Assembly (NCBI RefSeq): GCF_000721235.1
Contig: NZ_JOFH01000008.1
Coordinates: 62,001-126,000 of the forward strand
Reading direction: 5' to 3'
Source of the DNA: Streptomyces olivaceus
GTDB lineage: Bacteria > Actinomycetota > Actinomycetes > Streptomycetales > Streptomycetaceae
DNA: 64,000 nucleotides
A program made the translations under genes and the position numbers. This document shows positions 1-9,641 of this stretch, in pieces; the first letter of the stretch is position 1; every line of letters starts with the position of its first letter. The notes below the pieces were generated by a model. It worked only from the letters and a program-made list of their open reading frames with translations. It was not told the DNA's origin and searched no databases.

Positions 1-1552
1 GCTCGCCGCCGGCCGACAGCATGCGGTCCAGGACGGTCGCGGCCACCCGGGACACGTCAGGGCCGATCACGGCCACGTCGCCGTCGATGAGGCCGAGCAC
101 GTCACCGGCCTGGCAGATGCCGGCCGTGGTCCAGGACTGGCGTTCGGCGACGGTGACCTCGGCGTGCCGCGTGGCGCCGGCCGCCGAGGTCATCGCCACC
201 ACGTCCTCGTCGAAGCGCCGCCCGGCCTCGTGCACGGCGAGTGCGGCGATGCCCTGTACCGCGGAGCGGGTCGGGATGAGGGCGACCCGGACGCCCTCGG
301 CGCGGGCCTGCTCGGCCGCCGCGGCGGCGGTGTGCCGCAGCTCGGCGTCATTGGGCAGCAGGACGACCTCGCGCGCGTGGGCCCGCCGTACGGCCTGGAC
401 CAGCTCCCCGCTGGCGGGCGGTTCGCCGGGGCGGGCGAGCAGGGTGGTCGCGCCGGCCCCGGCATACAGCTCCGCCAGCCCCTCCCCCGGCACGACGGCC
501 ACCACGGCGCGCGGGGCGCGCTCCCGCGGCGGGCGCTCCGCCCCGGTGGTGTGGACGTCGCCGTGCCCGAAGTGGGTGATGCGGATCCGGTACGGCCGGC
601 CGGCCTCGACGCCCGCCTCCACGGCGGCACCCGCGTCGTCGACGTGCACATGGACGTTCCACAGTCCGTCGCCGCCGACCACGACGAGCGAGTCCCCGAG
701 CGCGTCGAGCCGCTGCCGCAGCCGGGCCACGGCCGCGTCATCGGCCTCCAGGAGGTAGATCACCTCGAAGGCGGGTCCGTCCTCGCCGTCCCCGGCGGCC
801 GCGCACTCGACCGCGGGGTCGGCGTCGTCGTGCTCCACGCGCGCGTGGAGCACGACGCCCGTCTCCGGCGGACGGCCCGTGCAGGTCTCCACCAGGGCCG
901 CGAGCACCGTCACCAGGCCGTGTCCGCCGGCGTCGACCACTCCGGCGCGCTCCAGGACGGGCAGTTGGCCCGGCGTGGCGGCGAGCGCCGCGCGGGCGCC
1001 CTCGTAGGCCGCGCGGGCGACCTCCGCGCAGTCGTCCCCGGCGCCGTCGGCCGCGTCGGCGGCGGCCGAGGCCACGGTGAGGACGGTGCCCTCGACGGGA
1101 CGGGCCACGGCGTTCCGGGCGGATTCGGCCGCGTGCCGCAGGGCCGACCGCAGGCCGGAACCGCCGGTGTGCGGGGCACCCCGCGCGGAGAGCACCTGGG
1201 CCATGCCGCGCAGCAGCTGCGCGAGGATGGTGCCGGAGTTGCCCCGCGCGCCGATCAGCGCGCCGTGCGCCATGGCGCCCACGGCGTCGGCCAGCGAGGG
1301 CCCGTCCTCCTCGTCCCTGTCTTCCGCGTCCCCGGCGCCCGCGTCCACCTCGTGTGCGGCGAAGACGGCCTCGACGGCTGCGGCTGCCGATTCGACGGTC
1401 AGATAGAGGTTCGTGCCGGTGTCCCCGTCGGCGACGGGATAGACGTTGATCGCGTCGATCTCCTCGCGCGCCCGCCCCAGTGCGCGCAGTGACAGACCGC
1501 ACCAGGTACGCACCGCCAGAGCGTCGAAGAACCTCTGCGGCACCTGCGCCAC
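1..1552 (-). CDS. DhaL/FakA-like (DAK2 domain) kinase, C-terminus cut by window edge
   Basis: The protein begins VAQVPQRFFDAL and soon shows NVYPVADGDTGTN, the nucleotide/Mg-binding signature of DhaL (DAK2) domains. GARGNSGTILAQLLRGM follows. The DhaL domain fills roughly residues 10-215 and is followed by the YloV/FakA-type C-terminal domain (HVHVDDAGAAVEAG, VVAVVPGEGL). This two-domain form phosphorylates fatty acids together with a DegV-type binding protein in Firmicutes; in actinomycetes the substrate is not established. The GTG start at 1552 is chosen because AGGGAGG lies 5 nt upstream; a second in-frame GTG is at 1543. The gene is divergent from rpmB. About 517 codons are visible and the end lies outside the window. 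Confidence 0.85.
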   Translation of the reverse strand, partial: MAQVPQRFFDALAVRTWCGLSLRALGRAREEIDAINVYPVADGDTGTNLYLTVESAAAAVEAVFAAHEVDAGAGDAEDRDEEDGPSLADAVGAMAHGALIGARGNSGTILAQLLRGMAQVLSARGAPHTGGSGLRSALRHAAESARNAVARPVEGTVLTVASAAADAADGAGDDCAEVARAAYEGARAALAATPGQLPVLERAGVVDAGGHGLVTVLAALVETCTGRPPETGVVLHARVEHDDADPAVECAAAGDGEDGPAFEVIYLLEADDAAVARLRQRLDALGDSLVVVGGDGLWNVHVHVDDAGAAVEAGVEAGRPYRIRITHFGHGDVHTTGAERPPRERAPRAVVAVVPGEGLAELYAGAGATTLLARPGEPPASGELVQAVRRAHAREVVLLPNDAELRHTAAAAAEQARAEGVRVALIPTRSAVQGIAALAVHEAGRRFDEDVVAMTSAAGATRHAEVTVAERQSWTTAGICQAGDVLGLIDGDVAVIGPDVSRVAATVLDRMLSAGGE

Positions 1553-1750
1553 CTGCGCCTCCCTGAGCTCCTGGACGTGGCTGGCAGCGTAGACCTCGGC
1601 GGGTCCGCACCCGGGGCGGGCCCCTGAGCTGCCGTGGTAGTTTCGTTGTACGGAAGCAGTCGTTGTATGCTGCTCCGGTTGCCCGATCCCGATCGGGCCA
1701 TCCCCCTGGCACCGCCACTCAGTTCCCGGAACCTCCGTGTCCGAGACCTT

Positions 1751-1770
1751 GATCCCGGCATGCCGGGATC
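1751..1770. promoter_or_regulatory. Perfect 20-bp palindrome upstream of rpmB
   Basis: GATCCCGGCA is followed directly by its reverse complement TGCCGGGATC, giving a perfect palindrome with no spacer. It lies 35 nt before the rpmB start. It could be an operator or a 5'-UTR hairpin; no T run follows it, so it is not a terminator. It does not look like the AT-rich Zur box known for zinc-regulated ribosomal protein paralogues. Confidence 0.5.
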
Positions 1771-1805
1771 AACCGTAAGTGCATCTGAAGTCTTTGGAGT
1801 GACCC

Positions 1806-1991
1806 GTGGCTGCCAACTGCGACGTCTGTGGCAAGGGGCCGGGCTTCGGCAACAACATCTCGCACTCGCACCGCCGTACGCCCCGTCGCTGGAACCCGAA
1901 CATCCAGCGTGTGCGTACCGTGGTCGGCGGGACGCCGAAGCGCGTGAACGCTTGCACCTCGTGCATCAAGGCCGGCAAGGTCTCGCGCTGA
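1806..1991 (+). CDS. rpmB: 50S ribosomal protein L28
   Basis: This 61-residue protein matches L28 in full: [20 protein letters not shown], then [14 protein letters not shown] and [12 protein letters not shown]. The two Cys pairs (CDVC and CTSC) mark the zinc-binding form of L28. Streptomyces often carry a second, cysteine-free L28 under Zur control, so this copy is expected to serve in zinc-replete growth (inference from family knowledge). The GTG start at 1806 has GGAG 7 nt upstream. The gene stands alone, followed by a strong terminator, with a palindrome in its 5' region. Confidence 0.97.
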   Translation: MAANCDVCGKGPGFGNNISHSHRRTPRRWNPNIQRVRTVVGGTPKRVNACTSCIKAGKVSR

Positions 1992-2037
1992 CGCGTCTCA
2001 GCTGAGCGCGCGGCCACTGCCTGGTCCGCTGTAGGGA

Positions 2038-2067
2038 GCCGGTCCACCTCGGGTGGGCCGGCTTTTT
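2038..2067 (+). terminator. Intrinsic terminator after rpmB
   Basis: GCCGGTCCACC pairs with GGTGGGCCGGC (11 bp, one G-U) across a 3-nt loop and is followed by TTTTT. It separates rpmB from the convergent thiD. Confidence 0.9.
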
Positions 2068-2112
2068 GCCGTGCCCTCCTGCTCCCCGGCCTCGTGCTCA
2101 GGGGCCTCGTGC

Positions 2113-2903
<791 letters not shown>

Positions 2904-2907
<4 letters not shown>

Positions 2908-3872
2908 GCCTCGACCTCGCCGCCGAAGTGGTCCCAGCCGCCCTTCCGCGTCCAGGGCGCCCCGTCGACGGTCACCTGGGGCAGCGCGGAGGGGTGGAGG
3001 ACCTCGCCGATGACCTTCCAGCGGGCGGGCAGTTTCACGTCCGGCGGGAAGGTCGCCACGATCGCGTGGTCCTCGCCCCCGGTGAGCACCCACTGCATGG
3101 GGTCGACGCCGACGGCCTGGCCGATGTCGTTCATCTGGGACGGGATGTCGATCCGCCCGGAGCTGATGTCGATCCTGACCTTGCTGGCCTCGGCGATGTG
3201 CCCCAGGTCGGCGATCAGCCCGTCGCTCACGTCGCACATGGCGGTGGCGCCGAGGCCCGCGGCGGCGGGACCCGCGTGGTAGGGCGGTTCGGGGCGCCGG
3301 TGGGCCTCGACGAAGGCGCGCGGCGAGCGGAAGCCGCGGGAGAGGACGGCGAACCCGGCCGCGGACCAGCCCAGCCAGCCGGTCACCGCGACGAGGTCGC
3401 CGGGCTGGGCGCCGGACCGGGTGACGGGCTCCTGGTTGCGCAGGTCGCCGAGGGCCGTGATGGACACGGTGATGGTGTCGCCGCGCACCACGTCGCCGCC
3501 GACCACGGAGGCACCCGCGACCTGGCACTCGTCGCGCAGTCCGTCCATCAGCTCGCTCGGCCAGGTGACCGGCAGTTCGGCGGGCACGACCAGGCCGAGC
3601 AGCAGCGCGGTCGGCACGGCGCCCATGGCGGCGATGTCGGCCAGGTTCTGCGCCGCCGCCTTGCGGCCCACGTCGTACGCGGTCGACCAGTCCCGGCGGA
3701 AGTGCCGGCCCTCCACCAGGATGTCGGTGCTGGCCACCACCCTGCGGTCGGGTGCGGCCACCACCGCGGCGTCGTCGCCGGGGCCGACCCGGACCGCCGG
3801 GGTGGTGGTGAGACGGGAGGTGAGCTCCCTGATGAGCCCGAACTCCCCCAGCTCACCAACAGTGCCCTTCAT
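2904..3872 (-). CDS. thiL: Thiamine-monophosphate kinase
   Basis: ThiL phosphorylates thiamine monophosphate to the cofactor thiamine diphosphate. The 322-residue protein shows the AIR-synthase-like kinase motifs: [10 protein letters not shown] near residue 31, GADVVRGDT-type metal-binding segment (GGDVVRGDT), [18 protein letters not shown] near residue 215 and [12 protein letters not shown] near residue 265. Length and motif order fit the family. It is the first gene of a thiL-thiD pair with a 4-nt overlap. The 303 bp before it, shared with a divergent Lrp-type gene, contain a short tandem repeat but no obvious operator. Confidence 0.95.
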
Positions 3873-4018
3873 CGCCTTGGCTCCCCTTCTGTCCCTGTCC
3901 CTGGCCGCGCCCGGTCGCGCGTCGTCCCTGTCCTCGTCACGGCCGTACCGACCGCTCTGCCCACGTCACGGTCTTACCGACCGCCGCCGCGGTCCGTTCG
4001 ACCGTCGCCACGGCCGGC

Positions 4019-4058
4019 GTGCGCGTCGGCGCGTGCCGGTGCGCGTCGGCGCGTTCCG
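4019..4058. repeat. Two tandem 20-bp units between thiL and the Lrp-type gene
   Basis: The unit beginning GTGCGCGTCGGCGCGT occurs twice head to tail (4019-4038, 4039-4058, one mismatch) and a third unit begins. Apart from this the 303-bp intergenic region is plain GC-rich sequence, with a weak -10-like ATACCGT shortly before the Lrp-type gene. Confidence 0.6.
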
Positions 4059-4175
4059 GTGCGGCACTCCGGCGCGCGCGGCCCGCGGGCCGCGGGTCTC
4101 CCCGCGGGGAGCGGCTACGCGATACCGTGGCGTTCCTTTTCCCCACATGATCCTCGTGGCCGCTCTGGAGGTTCC

Positions 4176-4409
4176 GTGGTACAGGCGTACATCCTGATCC
4201 AGACGGAGGTCGGCAAGGCGTCGACCGTCGCCGGGACGATCAGCAAGATCCCTGGAGTCATCCAGGCCGAGGACGTGACAGGACCCTACGACGTCATCGT
4301 CCGCGCCCAGTCCGACACCGTCGACGAACTGGGTCGCATGGTGGTCGCCAAGGTCCAGCAAGTGGACGGCATCACGCGCACTCTGACCTGTCCGGTCGTC
4401 CATCTCTAG
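4176..4409 (+). CDS. Stand-alone Lrp/AsnC effector-binding (RAM) domain protein
   Basis: The 77-residue protein VVQAYILIQTEVGKA...PGVIQAEDVTGPYDVIVRAQ...RTLTCPVVHL is a complete RAM (regulation of amino-acid metabolism) domain of Lrp/AsnC regulators, with no helix-turn-helix before it. Such 'demi' Lrp proteins usually form oligomers that bind amino acids and may modulate full-length Lrp proteins (family knowledge). The GTG start at 4176 is set by GGAG 5 nt upstream; the frame is open further upstream but lacks a better start. It is divergent from thiL and followed by a terminator. Confidence 0.88.
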   Translation: MVQAYILIQTEVGKASTVAGTISKIPGVIQAEDVTGPYDVIVRAQSDTVDELGRMVVAKVQQVDGITRTLTCPVVHL

Positions 4410-4590
4410 CCCCCTCTCCGCCCACTCGGTCCCGCCCTGCTGATCGCCGCCGCAGGCCGCTCCCCAGCAGACGAACAGCGGGTCGGCGGCGGTTCCCGGC
4501 CGGACACGGGATCACCGGGCTGTGGCGGAACCCGGACAACACGCTGCCGCCTGCGGACAGCGGGCCGGGGAAACCCGCTGATCATACTGC

Positions 4591-4622
4591 GAGAAGGCGA
4601 CCCCCGAGGGAGTCGCCTTCTC
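4591..4622. terminator. Bidirectional terminator between Lrp-type gene and ddlA
   Basis: GAGAAGGCGAC and GTCGCCTTCTC form a perfect 11-bp stem with a 10-nt loop between two convergent genes. Confidence 0.85.
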
Positions 4623-4653
4623 GTCGCCGCGGGCCGTGAACCGGAGCGTGCGC

Positions 4654-5823
4654 TCAGCGCAGCCCGGTGGGCCGGCGCAGCGCCGCCCGGACCAGCCGGT
4701 CCACCAGCTCCGGGTAGCTCACACCGGTCGCCTGCCACATCTGCGGGAACATGGAGATGGGCGTGAAGCCGGGCATGGTGTTGATCTCGTTGATCACGAA
4801 CTCGTCGTCCTCGGTGAGGAAGAAGTCCGCGCGCACCAGCCCCTCGCAGGAGGCCGCGTCGAACGCCGCCACGGCGAGCCGCCGGACCTCGGCGGTCTCC
4901 TCGTCCGTGAGCGGGGCCGGCACGACGCCCGGGGTGGAGTCGATGTACTTGGCCTCGAAGTCGTAGTAGGAGTGCTCCGAGGGCGGTGGGATCTCGGCGG
5001 GCACGGAGGCCCGGGGGCCGTCCTCGAACTCCAGCACCCCGCACTCGATCTCGCGGCCCCGCAGCGCCGCCTCGACGAGGATCTTCGGGTCGTGGCGCCG
5101 GGCCTCCTCGATCGCCTCGTCGAGTCCGGCAAGGTCGTCGACCTTGGTGATGCCGATCGAGGAGCCCGCGCGCGCGGGCTTCACGAAGAGCGGCCAGCCG
5201 TGCTCGCCGGCGAAGTCGACGATCTTCCTGCGGGCGGCGGAGCGGTCCTGCTCCCACTCGCGGGGCCGGATCACCGCGTACGGGCCGACCTTGAGCCCGT
5301 AGGAGTCGAAGACCGCCTTCATGTACTCCTTGTCCTGGCCGACGGCGGAGGCGAGCACGCCCGCGCCGACGTAGGGCACGCCGGACAGCTCCAGCAGGCC
5401 CTGGAGGGTGCCGTCCTCGCCGTACGGACCGTGCAGCACGGGGAAGACGACGTCGACCTCGCCCAGGGCCTTGGGCACCGAGCCGGGTTCGCTGTAGACG
5501 ACCTCGCGGTTCGCGGGGTCGACGGGGAGCAGTACGCCGCCCTCGGTCGACTCGGCCAGTTCCTCGACGTCGGGCGTGCGGCGGTCGGTGATCGCCATGC
5601 GTTCCGGTTCGTCGGCGGTGAGAGCCCAGCGGCCGTCCCTGGTGATGCCGATCGGCAGGACGTCGTACTTCGTCCGGTCGATGGCCGCCAGGACGGCGCC
5701 GGCGGTGACCACGGAGATCCCGTGTTCGGAGCTGCGCCCGCCGAACACGACGGCCACACGCGGCTTCCGGGGCGGTCGCTGAGGGCTCTGCTCAGGGCTC
5801 TGGGGGAGGTTCTCGGTGCTCAT
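4654..5823 (-). CDS. ddlA: D-alanine--D-alanine ligase
   Basis: It joins two D-alanines for the peptidoglycan stem peptide. The 389-residue protein has the N-terminal VVFGGRSSEHGISVVTA, the ATP-grasp glycine loop FVKPARAGSSIGITKV near residue 215, the omega-loop YDFEAKYID, and the metal-binding end INEINTMPGFTPISMF near residue 345. The EAKY omega-loop is the D-Ala form rather than the D-lactate form of vancomycin-resistance ligases. ATG 5823 is the only good start. gpsA and plsC lie upstream on the same strand, separated by about 90 bp, so a longer operon is possible. Confidence 0.96.
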   Translation of the reverse strand: MSTENLPQSPEQSPQRPPRKPRVAVVFGGRSSEHGISVVTAGAVLAAIDRTKYDVLPIGITRDGRWALTADEPERMAITDRRTPDVEELAESTEGGVLLPVDPANREVVYSEPGSVPKALGEVDVVFPVLHGPYGEDGTLQGLLELSGVPYVGAGVLASAVGQDKEYMKAVFDSYGLKVGPYAVIRPREWEQDRSAARRKIVDFAGEHGWPLFVKPARAGSSIGITKVDDLAGLDEAIEEARRHDPKILVEAALRGREIECGVLEFEDGPRASVPAEIPPPSEHSYYDFEAKYIDSTPGVVPAPLTDEETAEVRRLAVAAFDAASCEGLVRADFFLTEDDEFVINEINTMPGFTPISMFPQMWQATGVSYPELVDRLVRAALRRPTGLR

Positions 5824-5916
5824 ATCGCGTTGAGAGTACCCGCCCCCCGGGCCGTGAGACAGCGTCGGCGGACCGCGTGGCGCCCGGGTCGCGCCGGGCT
5901 CCGGGAGGGGCGTCGC

Positions 5917-6927
5917 TCAGCGTCGTTCGGGCTTCGCGCTGCGCGACATCAGCTCCTTGACCGCGACCACCGGGGACTTGCCCTCGTGCACGATGGCGAC
6001 GACGGTCTCGGCGATCGGCATGTCGACGCCGTGCCGGCGGGCCAGATCCAGCACCGACTCGCAGGACTTGACGCCCTCGGCGGTCTGCTTGGTGACCGCG
6101 ATGGTCTCCGCCAGCGTCATGCCCTTGCCGAGGTTGGTGCCGAAGGTGTGGTTGCGGGACAGCGGCGAGGAGCAGGTCGCCACCAGGTCGCCGAGTCCGG
6201 CGAGGCCGGAGAAGGTCAGCGGGTCGGCGCCGAGGGCGGCGCCGAGGCGGGTGGTCTCGGCGAGGCCGCGGGTGATGAGGGAGCCCTTGGCGTTGTCGCC
6301 GAGTCCCATGCCGTCCGCGATGCCGACGGCGAGGCCGATCACGTTCTTCACGGCGCCGCCCAGCTCGCAGCCGACGACGTCGGTGTTGGTGTAGGGCCGG
6401 AAGTACGGCGTGTGGCAGGCGGTCTGCAGACGGCGGGCAACGGACTCGTCGGGGCAGGCGACCACGGCGGCGGCCGGCATCCGGGCGGCGATCTCGCGGG
6501 CCAGGTTGGGCCCGGTGACCACGGCGATGCGCTCGGCGCCGACCTTGGCGACGTCCTCGATCACCTCGCTCATCCGCATCGTGGAGCCGAGTTCGACGCC
6601 CTTCATCAGCGACACCAGGACGGTGTCGGGCGCCAGCAGGGGCGTCCAGTCGGCGAGGCCGGCGCGCAGCGTCTGGGACGGCACGGCGAGGACGGTGAAG
6701 TCGGCGCCCCGCGCGGCCTCGGCGGCGTCGGTGGTGGCCCGCAGGTTCTCCGGGAGTTCCACGCCGGGCAGGTAGTCCGGGTTGGTGCGGGTGGAGTTGA
6801 CGGCGTCGGCGAGTTCGGCGCGGCGCCCCCAGAGGGTGACGTCGCAGCCCGCGTCGGCGAGGACCGTGCCGAAGGCGGTGCCCCAGGATCCGGTGCCGAA
6901 GACGGCCGCCCTGACCGGCTTGCTCAC
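5917..6927 (-). CDS. gpsA: NAD(P)-dependent glycerol-3-phosphate dehydrogenase
   Basis: GpsA reduces dihydroxyacetone phosphate to sn-glycerol-3-phosphate for phospholipid synthesis. The 336-residue protein has the Rossmann motif VFGTGSWGTAFGTVLADAG at the N-terminus, VTGPNLAREI in the middle, and the catalytic-lysine region GGAVKNVIGLAVGIADG. The GTG start at 6927 overlaps the end of plsC by 4 nt (GTGA), so the two are coupled: PlsC acylates the product line that GpsA feeds. Confidence 0.95.
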   Translation of the reverse strand: MSKPVRAAVFGTGSWGTAFGTVLADAGCDVTLWGRRAELADAVNSTRTNPDYLPGVELPENLRATTDAAEAARGADFTVLAVPSQTLRAGLADWTPLLAPDTVLVSLMKGVELGSTMRMSEVIEDVAKVGAERIAVVTGPNLAREIAARMPAAAVVACPDESVARRLQTACHTPYFRPYTNTDVVGCELGGAVKNVIGLAVGIADGMGLGDNAKGSLITRGLAETTRLGAALGADPLTFSGLAGLGDLVATCSSPLSRNHTFGTNLGKGMTLAETIAVTKQTAEGVKSCESVLDLARRHGVDMPIAETVVAIVHEGKSPVVAVKELMSRSAKPERR

Positions 6928-7718
6928 GTGCTCTGCCCTTCTGCCTGCGTTCCGTGCGTCCGCGACCGCGCCGCCTGCGACGTCGCCTGCTGGGTGCGGC
7001 GCCGCTGCTCGATCCGCTCGCGGCGCGGGTCGTACGGGGTTTCGGGTGCCTGCTCGCCGCGGATCTCCTCCAGCTGGCGGGTCACGGCGGCCATGATGAC
7101 CTCGGTGACCTCCTTCAGCAGCTCCGCGGTCATCTCCCGGTCGTAGAACCGGGACAGGTCGACGGGCGGGCCCGCGAGCACCTGGTGGGTCTTGCGCGGC
7201 AGGAGGTGGGGCTTCTTGGCGTAGGGCGGCAGCAGTTCGTTGCACCCCCACTGGGCGACCGGGACGACCGGGCACTTGGTCTGCAGGGCGACGCGCGCCG
7301 CGCCGGTCTTGCCGGTCATGGGCCAGCCGTCCGGGTCGCGGGTCAGGGTGCCCTCGGGGTAGAAGGCGACGCACTCGCCTCGCTCCACGGCGTCGATCGC
7401 GGCCCGGAAGGCGCTGAGCGCGTCCGTGCTCTCGCGGTAGACGGGGATCTGCCCGGTGCCGCGCATCGCGGCGCCGACGAAGCCCTTCCGGAAAAGTCCG
7501 CTCTTCGCCAGGAATCGCGGAACGCGCCCGGTGTTGTACTGGTAGTGCGCGTAGCCGAGGGGGTCCACGTGCGAATTGTGGTTCACGGCGGTGATAAATC
7601 CGCCGTCGGCCGGAATGTTCTCCATTCCCCGCCAGTCCCGCTTGATCAGGACCACCAGCGGCGGTTTGCAGATCACCGCGGCCAGGCGGTACCAGAAGCC
7701 GATTCTGCGGCGGGGCAC
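6924..7718 (-). CDS. plsC: 1-acyl-sn-glycerol-3-phosphate acyltransferase (PlsC family)
   Basis: The 264-residue protein carries the acyltransferase box NHNSHVDPLGYAHY (His-X4-Asp) near residue 44, the glycerophosphate-binding FYPEGTLTRDPDGWPM near residue 118, and VPVAQWGCNELL. It should convert lysophosphatidate to phosphatidate at the membrane. The GTG start at 7718 is set by GGAGAAAGG about 6 nt upstream. The C-terminal 35 residues are a basic, polar tail. It overlaps gpsA by 4 nt and is divergent from cofC. Confidence 0.92.
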   Translation of the reverse strand: MPRRRIGFWYRLAAVICKPPLVVLIKRDWRGMENIPADGGFITAVNHNSHVDPLGYAHYQYNTGRVPRFLAKSGLFRKGFVGAAMRGTGQIPVYRESTDALSAFRAAIDAVERGECVAFYPEGTLTRDPDGWPMTGKTGAARVALQTKCPVVPVAQWGCNELLPPYAKKPHLLPRKTHQVLAGPPVDLSRFYDREMTAELLKEVTEVIMAAVTRQLEEIRGEQAPETPYDPRRERIEQRRRTQQATSQAARSRTHGTQAEGQST

Positions 7719-7860
7719 GCTGACACCTTTCTCCAGGGCCTGGGGCCGGACAAGTGTCGCCCCGGGCCGCCCGTCTGTCGAGAACACCGTACGCCCCGAC
7801 GAGTGAACCGCCAGGTCTTGAAGGTGACAATGCTGGCGACGAGAGAAGGACGGAACACCC

Positions 7861-8499
7861 GTGCAGTGGACCTTGGTCGTACCCGTGAAGCCCCTCGCCC
7901 GGGCCAAGAGCAGGCTGTCGGACACCGCGGACGACGGGGTGCGGCCAGGTCTCGCGCTGGCGTTCGCACAGGACACCGTGGCGGCCGCGCTGGCCTGTCC
8001 GGCGGTCGGGGATGTGGCAGTCGTCACGGACGACGCCCGTGCCGGACGCGAGCTGCGGGAGCTCGGTGCGGCCGTGGTCGCGGACGAGCCCGGCGGCGGC
8101 CTGAACGCGGCGCTGGCGCACGGGGCGGCGGCGGTGCGGGCGGCGCGTCCGCAAAGCCCGGTGGCCGCCCTCAACGCCGATCTGCCCGCGCTGCGGCCGG
8201 CCGAATTGGCGCGGGCCCTGGCGGCGGCAGCGCAATTCCCGCGCGCTTTTCTCCCGGACGCGGCCGGAATCGGCACCACCTTGCTGACCGCGCTTCCGGG
8301 CCGTGAATTGGCCCCCGCATTCGGCCCGGATTCCCGGGCCCGCCACCGCGCGTCGGGGGCGGCGGAACTGCGGCTGGGCGCGGTGGATTCCGTACGGCAG
8401 GACGTGGACACCGGATCGGACCTGCGCACCGCGCTGGTGCTGGGGGTGGGGCCCCGGACGGCCGCGGTGGCGGCGCGGTTGCTGATCGCCGGGCAGTAG
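7861..8499 (+). CDS. cofC: 2-phospho-L-lactate (or phosphoenolpyruvate) guanylyltransferase
   Basis: The protein starts MQWTLVVPVKPLARAKSRLS and contains LNADLPALRPAELARAL, the pattern of CofC/FbiD nucleotidyltransferases. These charge phospholactate or phosphoenolpyruvate with GTP as the first step of coenzyme F420 side-chain assembly. The 212-residue length fits. Start is GTG 7861. A small gene follows after 9 bp. The other F420 genes are not in this window. Confidence 0.87.
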   Translation: MQWTLVVPVKPLARAKSRLSDTADDGVRPGLALAFAQDTVAAALACPAVGDVAVVTDDARAGRELRELGAAVVADEPGGGLNAALAHGAAAVRAARPQSPVAALNADLPALRPAELARALAAAAQFPRAFLPDAAGIGTTLLTALPGRELAPAFGPDSRARHRASGAAELRLGAVDSVRQDVDTGSDLRTALVLGVGPRTAAVAARLLIAGQ

Positions 8500-8508
8500 G
8501 CTGCGGCC

Positions 8509-8736
8509 ATGCAGGCGACCGCGTACACGTACGACCCCGAGAGCCGCAGCGGGCAGGTGCTGCTCGACGACGGCACGCCGGTGCCCTTCGACGCGGCGGC
8601 GTTCGACGCGGGGGGCCTGCGGCTGCTGCGGCCGGGGCAGCGGGTGCGGATCGAGACCGATGCCGATGCCGATGCCGGGAATGCGGACACGGGCACGGGC
8701 CGGCGGATCACGCTGGTGACCCTGCAGACCTTCTGA
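8509..8736 (+). CDS. Small OB/cold-shock-like hypothetical protein
   Basis: This 75-residue protein reads MQATAYTYDPESRSGQVLLD, then GTPVPFDAAAF and LRPGQRVRIET, then an Asp/Ala-rich stretch and RRITLVTLQTF. The alternating strands and the LRPGQRVRIE motif resemble a minimal cold-shock/OB fold, but the RNP motifs of true Csp proteins are absent. It is likely co-transcribed with cofC (9-bp gap) and ends at a terminator. The tract encoding DADADAGNAD is a short GATGCC repeat. Function unknown. Confidence 0.75.
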   Translation: MQATAYTYDPESRSGQVLLDDGTPVPFDAAAFDAGGLRLLRPGQRVRIETDADADAGNADTGTGRRITLVTLQTF

Positions 8737-8770
8737 GCGGGCGCGCCCCGTCCGGGTGCGCACACGCCGC

Positions 8771-8799
8771 GGGCCGGACTCCGAGAGGGAGTCCGGCCC
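8771..8799. terminator. Terminator between the small OB-like gene and hupS
   Basis: GGGCCGGACTCC and GGAGTCCGGCCC form a perfect 12-bp stem with a 5-nt loop, serving two convergent genes. Confidence 0.88.
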
Positions 8800-8841
8800 G
8801 ACGCGTGGGCGGCCCTGTGCCGGTCGGCCTGCCGCCGCCTG

Positions 8842-9504
8842 CTACTTCTTGCGGGCGGTGGCCTTCTTGGCGGTGGTCTTGCGGGCGGTCGACTTCTTGG
8901 CCGGGGCCTTCTTGGCGGTGGCCTTCTTCGCCGGGGCCTTCTTGGCCGCGGTCTTCTTCGCCGCCGCCGTGGTGGTCTTGGCTGCGGACTTCTTGGCGGT
9001 GGTCTTCTTCGCCGTGGTCTTCTTCGCCGCGCCCGTGGTCTTCTTGGCGGTGGTGGTCTTCTTCGCCGCCCCGGTCGTCTTCTTGGCCGCGCCGGTGGCC
9101 TTCTTCGCGGCGCCGGTGGCCTTCTTGGCGGCGGCCTTCTTGCCCGCGGCCTTGGAGATGGTGGGCGGCGGGCCGGACAGGCTGCCCTTGGGGGCCTTCT
9201 TGACCGCGATGTCGTTCTTCGGGAGCTTCTTCGAGCCGCTCACCAGGTCCTTGAAGCCCTGGCCCGCGCGGAAGCGCGGCACGGAGGTCTTCTTGACCCG
9301 AACCCGCTCGCCCGTCTGGGGGTTGCGGGCGTACCGGGCCGGGCGGTCGACCTTCTCGAAGGAACCGAAGCCGGTGACCGAGACCCGGTCGCCCGCGACC
9401 ACCGCACGGACGAGGGCGTCCAGGACCGCGTCGACCGCGTCGGCGGCCTGCTGCCGGCCGCCCACCTTGTCGGCAATCGCTTCTACGAGCTGCGCCTTGT
9501 TCAC
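8842..9504 (-). CDS. hupS: HU-family nucleoid protein with histone H1-like tail
   Basis: Residues 1-92 are a full HU fold (MNKAQLVEAIADKVGGR..., VTGFGSFEKV, YARNPQTGERVRVKKTSVPRF). After a linker, residues about 118-220 are almost only Lys, Ala and Thr, built from repeats such as AAKKATG, AAKKTTG and AKKT. This two-part form is the actinobacterial HupS/Hlp protein, which in Streptomyces is linked to spore nucleoid compaction and stress survival (family knowledge). The tail gives a repetitive DNA stretch at about 8850-9150. It is a single gene, convergent with the preceding pair. Confidence 0.96.
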   Translation of the reverse strand: MNKAQLVEAIADKVGGRQQAADAVDAVLDALVRAVVAGDRVSVTGFGSFEKVDRPARYARNPQTGERVRVKKTSVPRFRAGQGFKDLVSGSKKLPKNDIAVKKAPKGSLSGPPPTISKAAGKKAAAKKATGAAKKATGAAKKTTGAAKKTTTAKKTTGAAKKTTAKKTTAKKSAAKTTTAAAKKTAAKKAPAKKATAKKAPAKKSTARKTTAKKATARKK

Positions 9505-9641
9505 GTCTTCCCCTTCGGAGACCTCGCCAGAACGAATCTGTTCAAGCTTTTTCGCACGTTAGGCAGATATATACCGCAAATCAAACACGAAACGGGCTAA
9601 TCACCCTTGTGCCGCAACGGACTCGGGCCGTTCCGGTCTGT

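Noticed and set aside
1634..2005. Longer plus-strand frame overlapping rpmB
   Set aside because: Shadow frame; rpmB itself in another frame matches L28 completely.
8756..9562. Plus-strand frame rich in Phe/Leu/Ala repeats opposite hupS
   Set aside because: It is the reverse reading of the Lys/Ala tail of HupS and has no features of its own.
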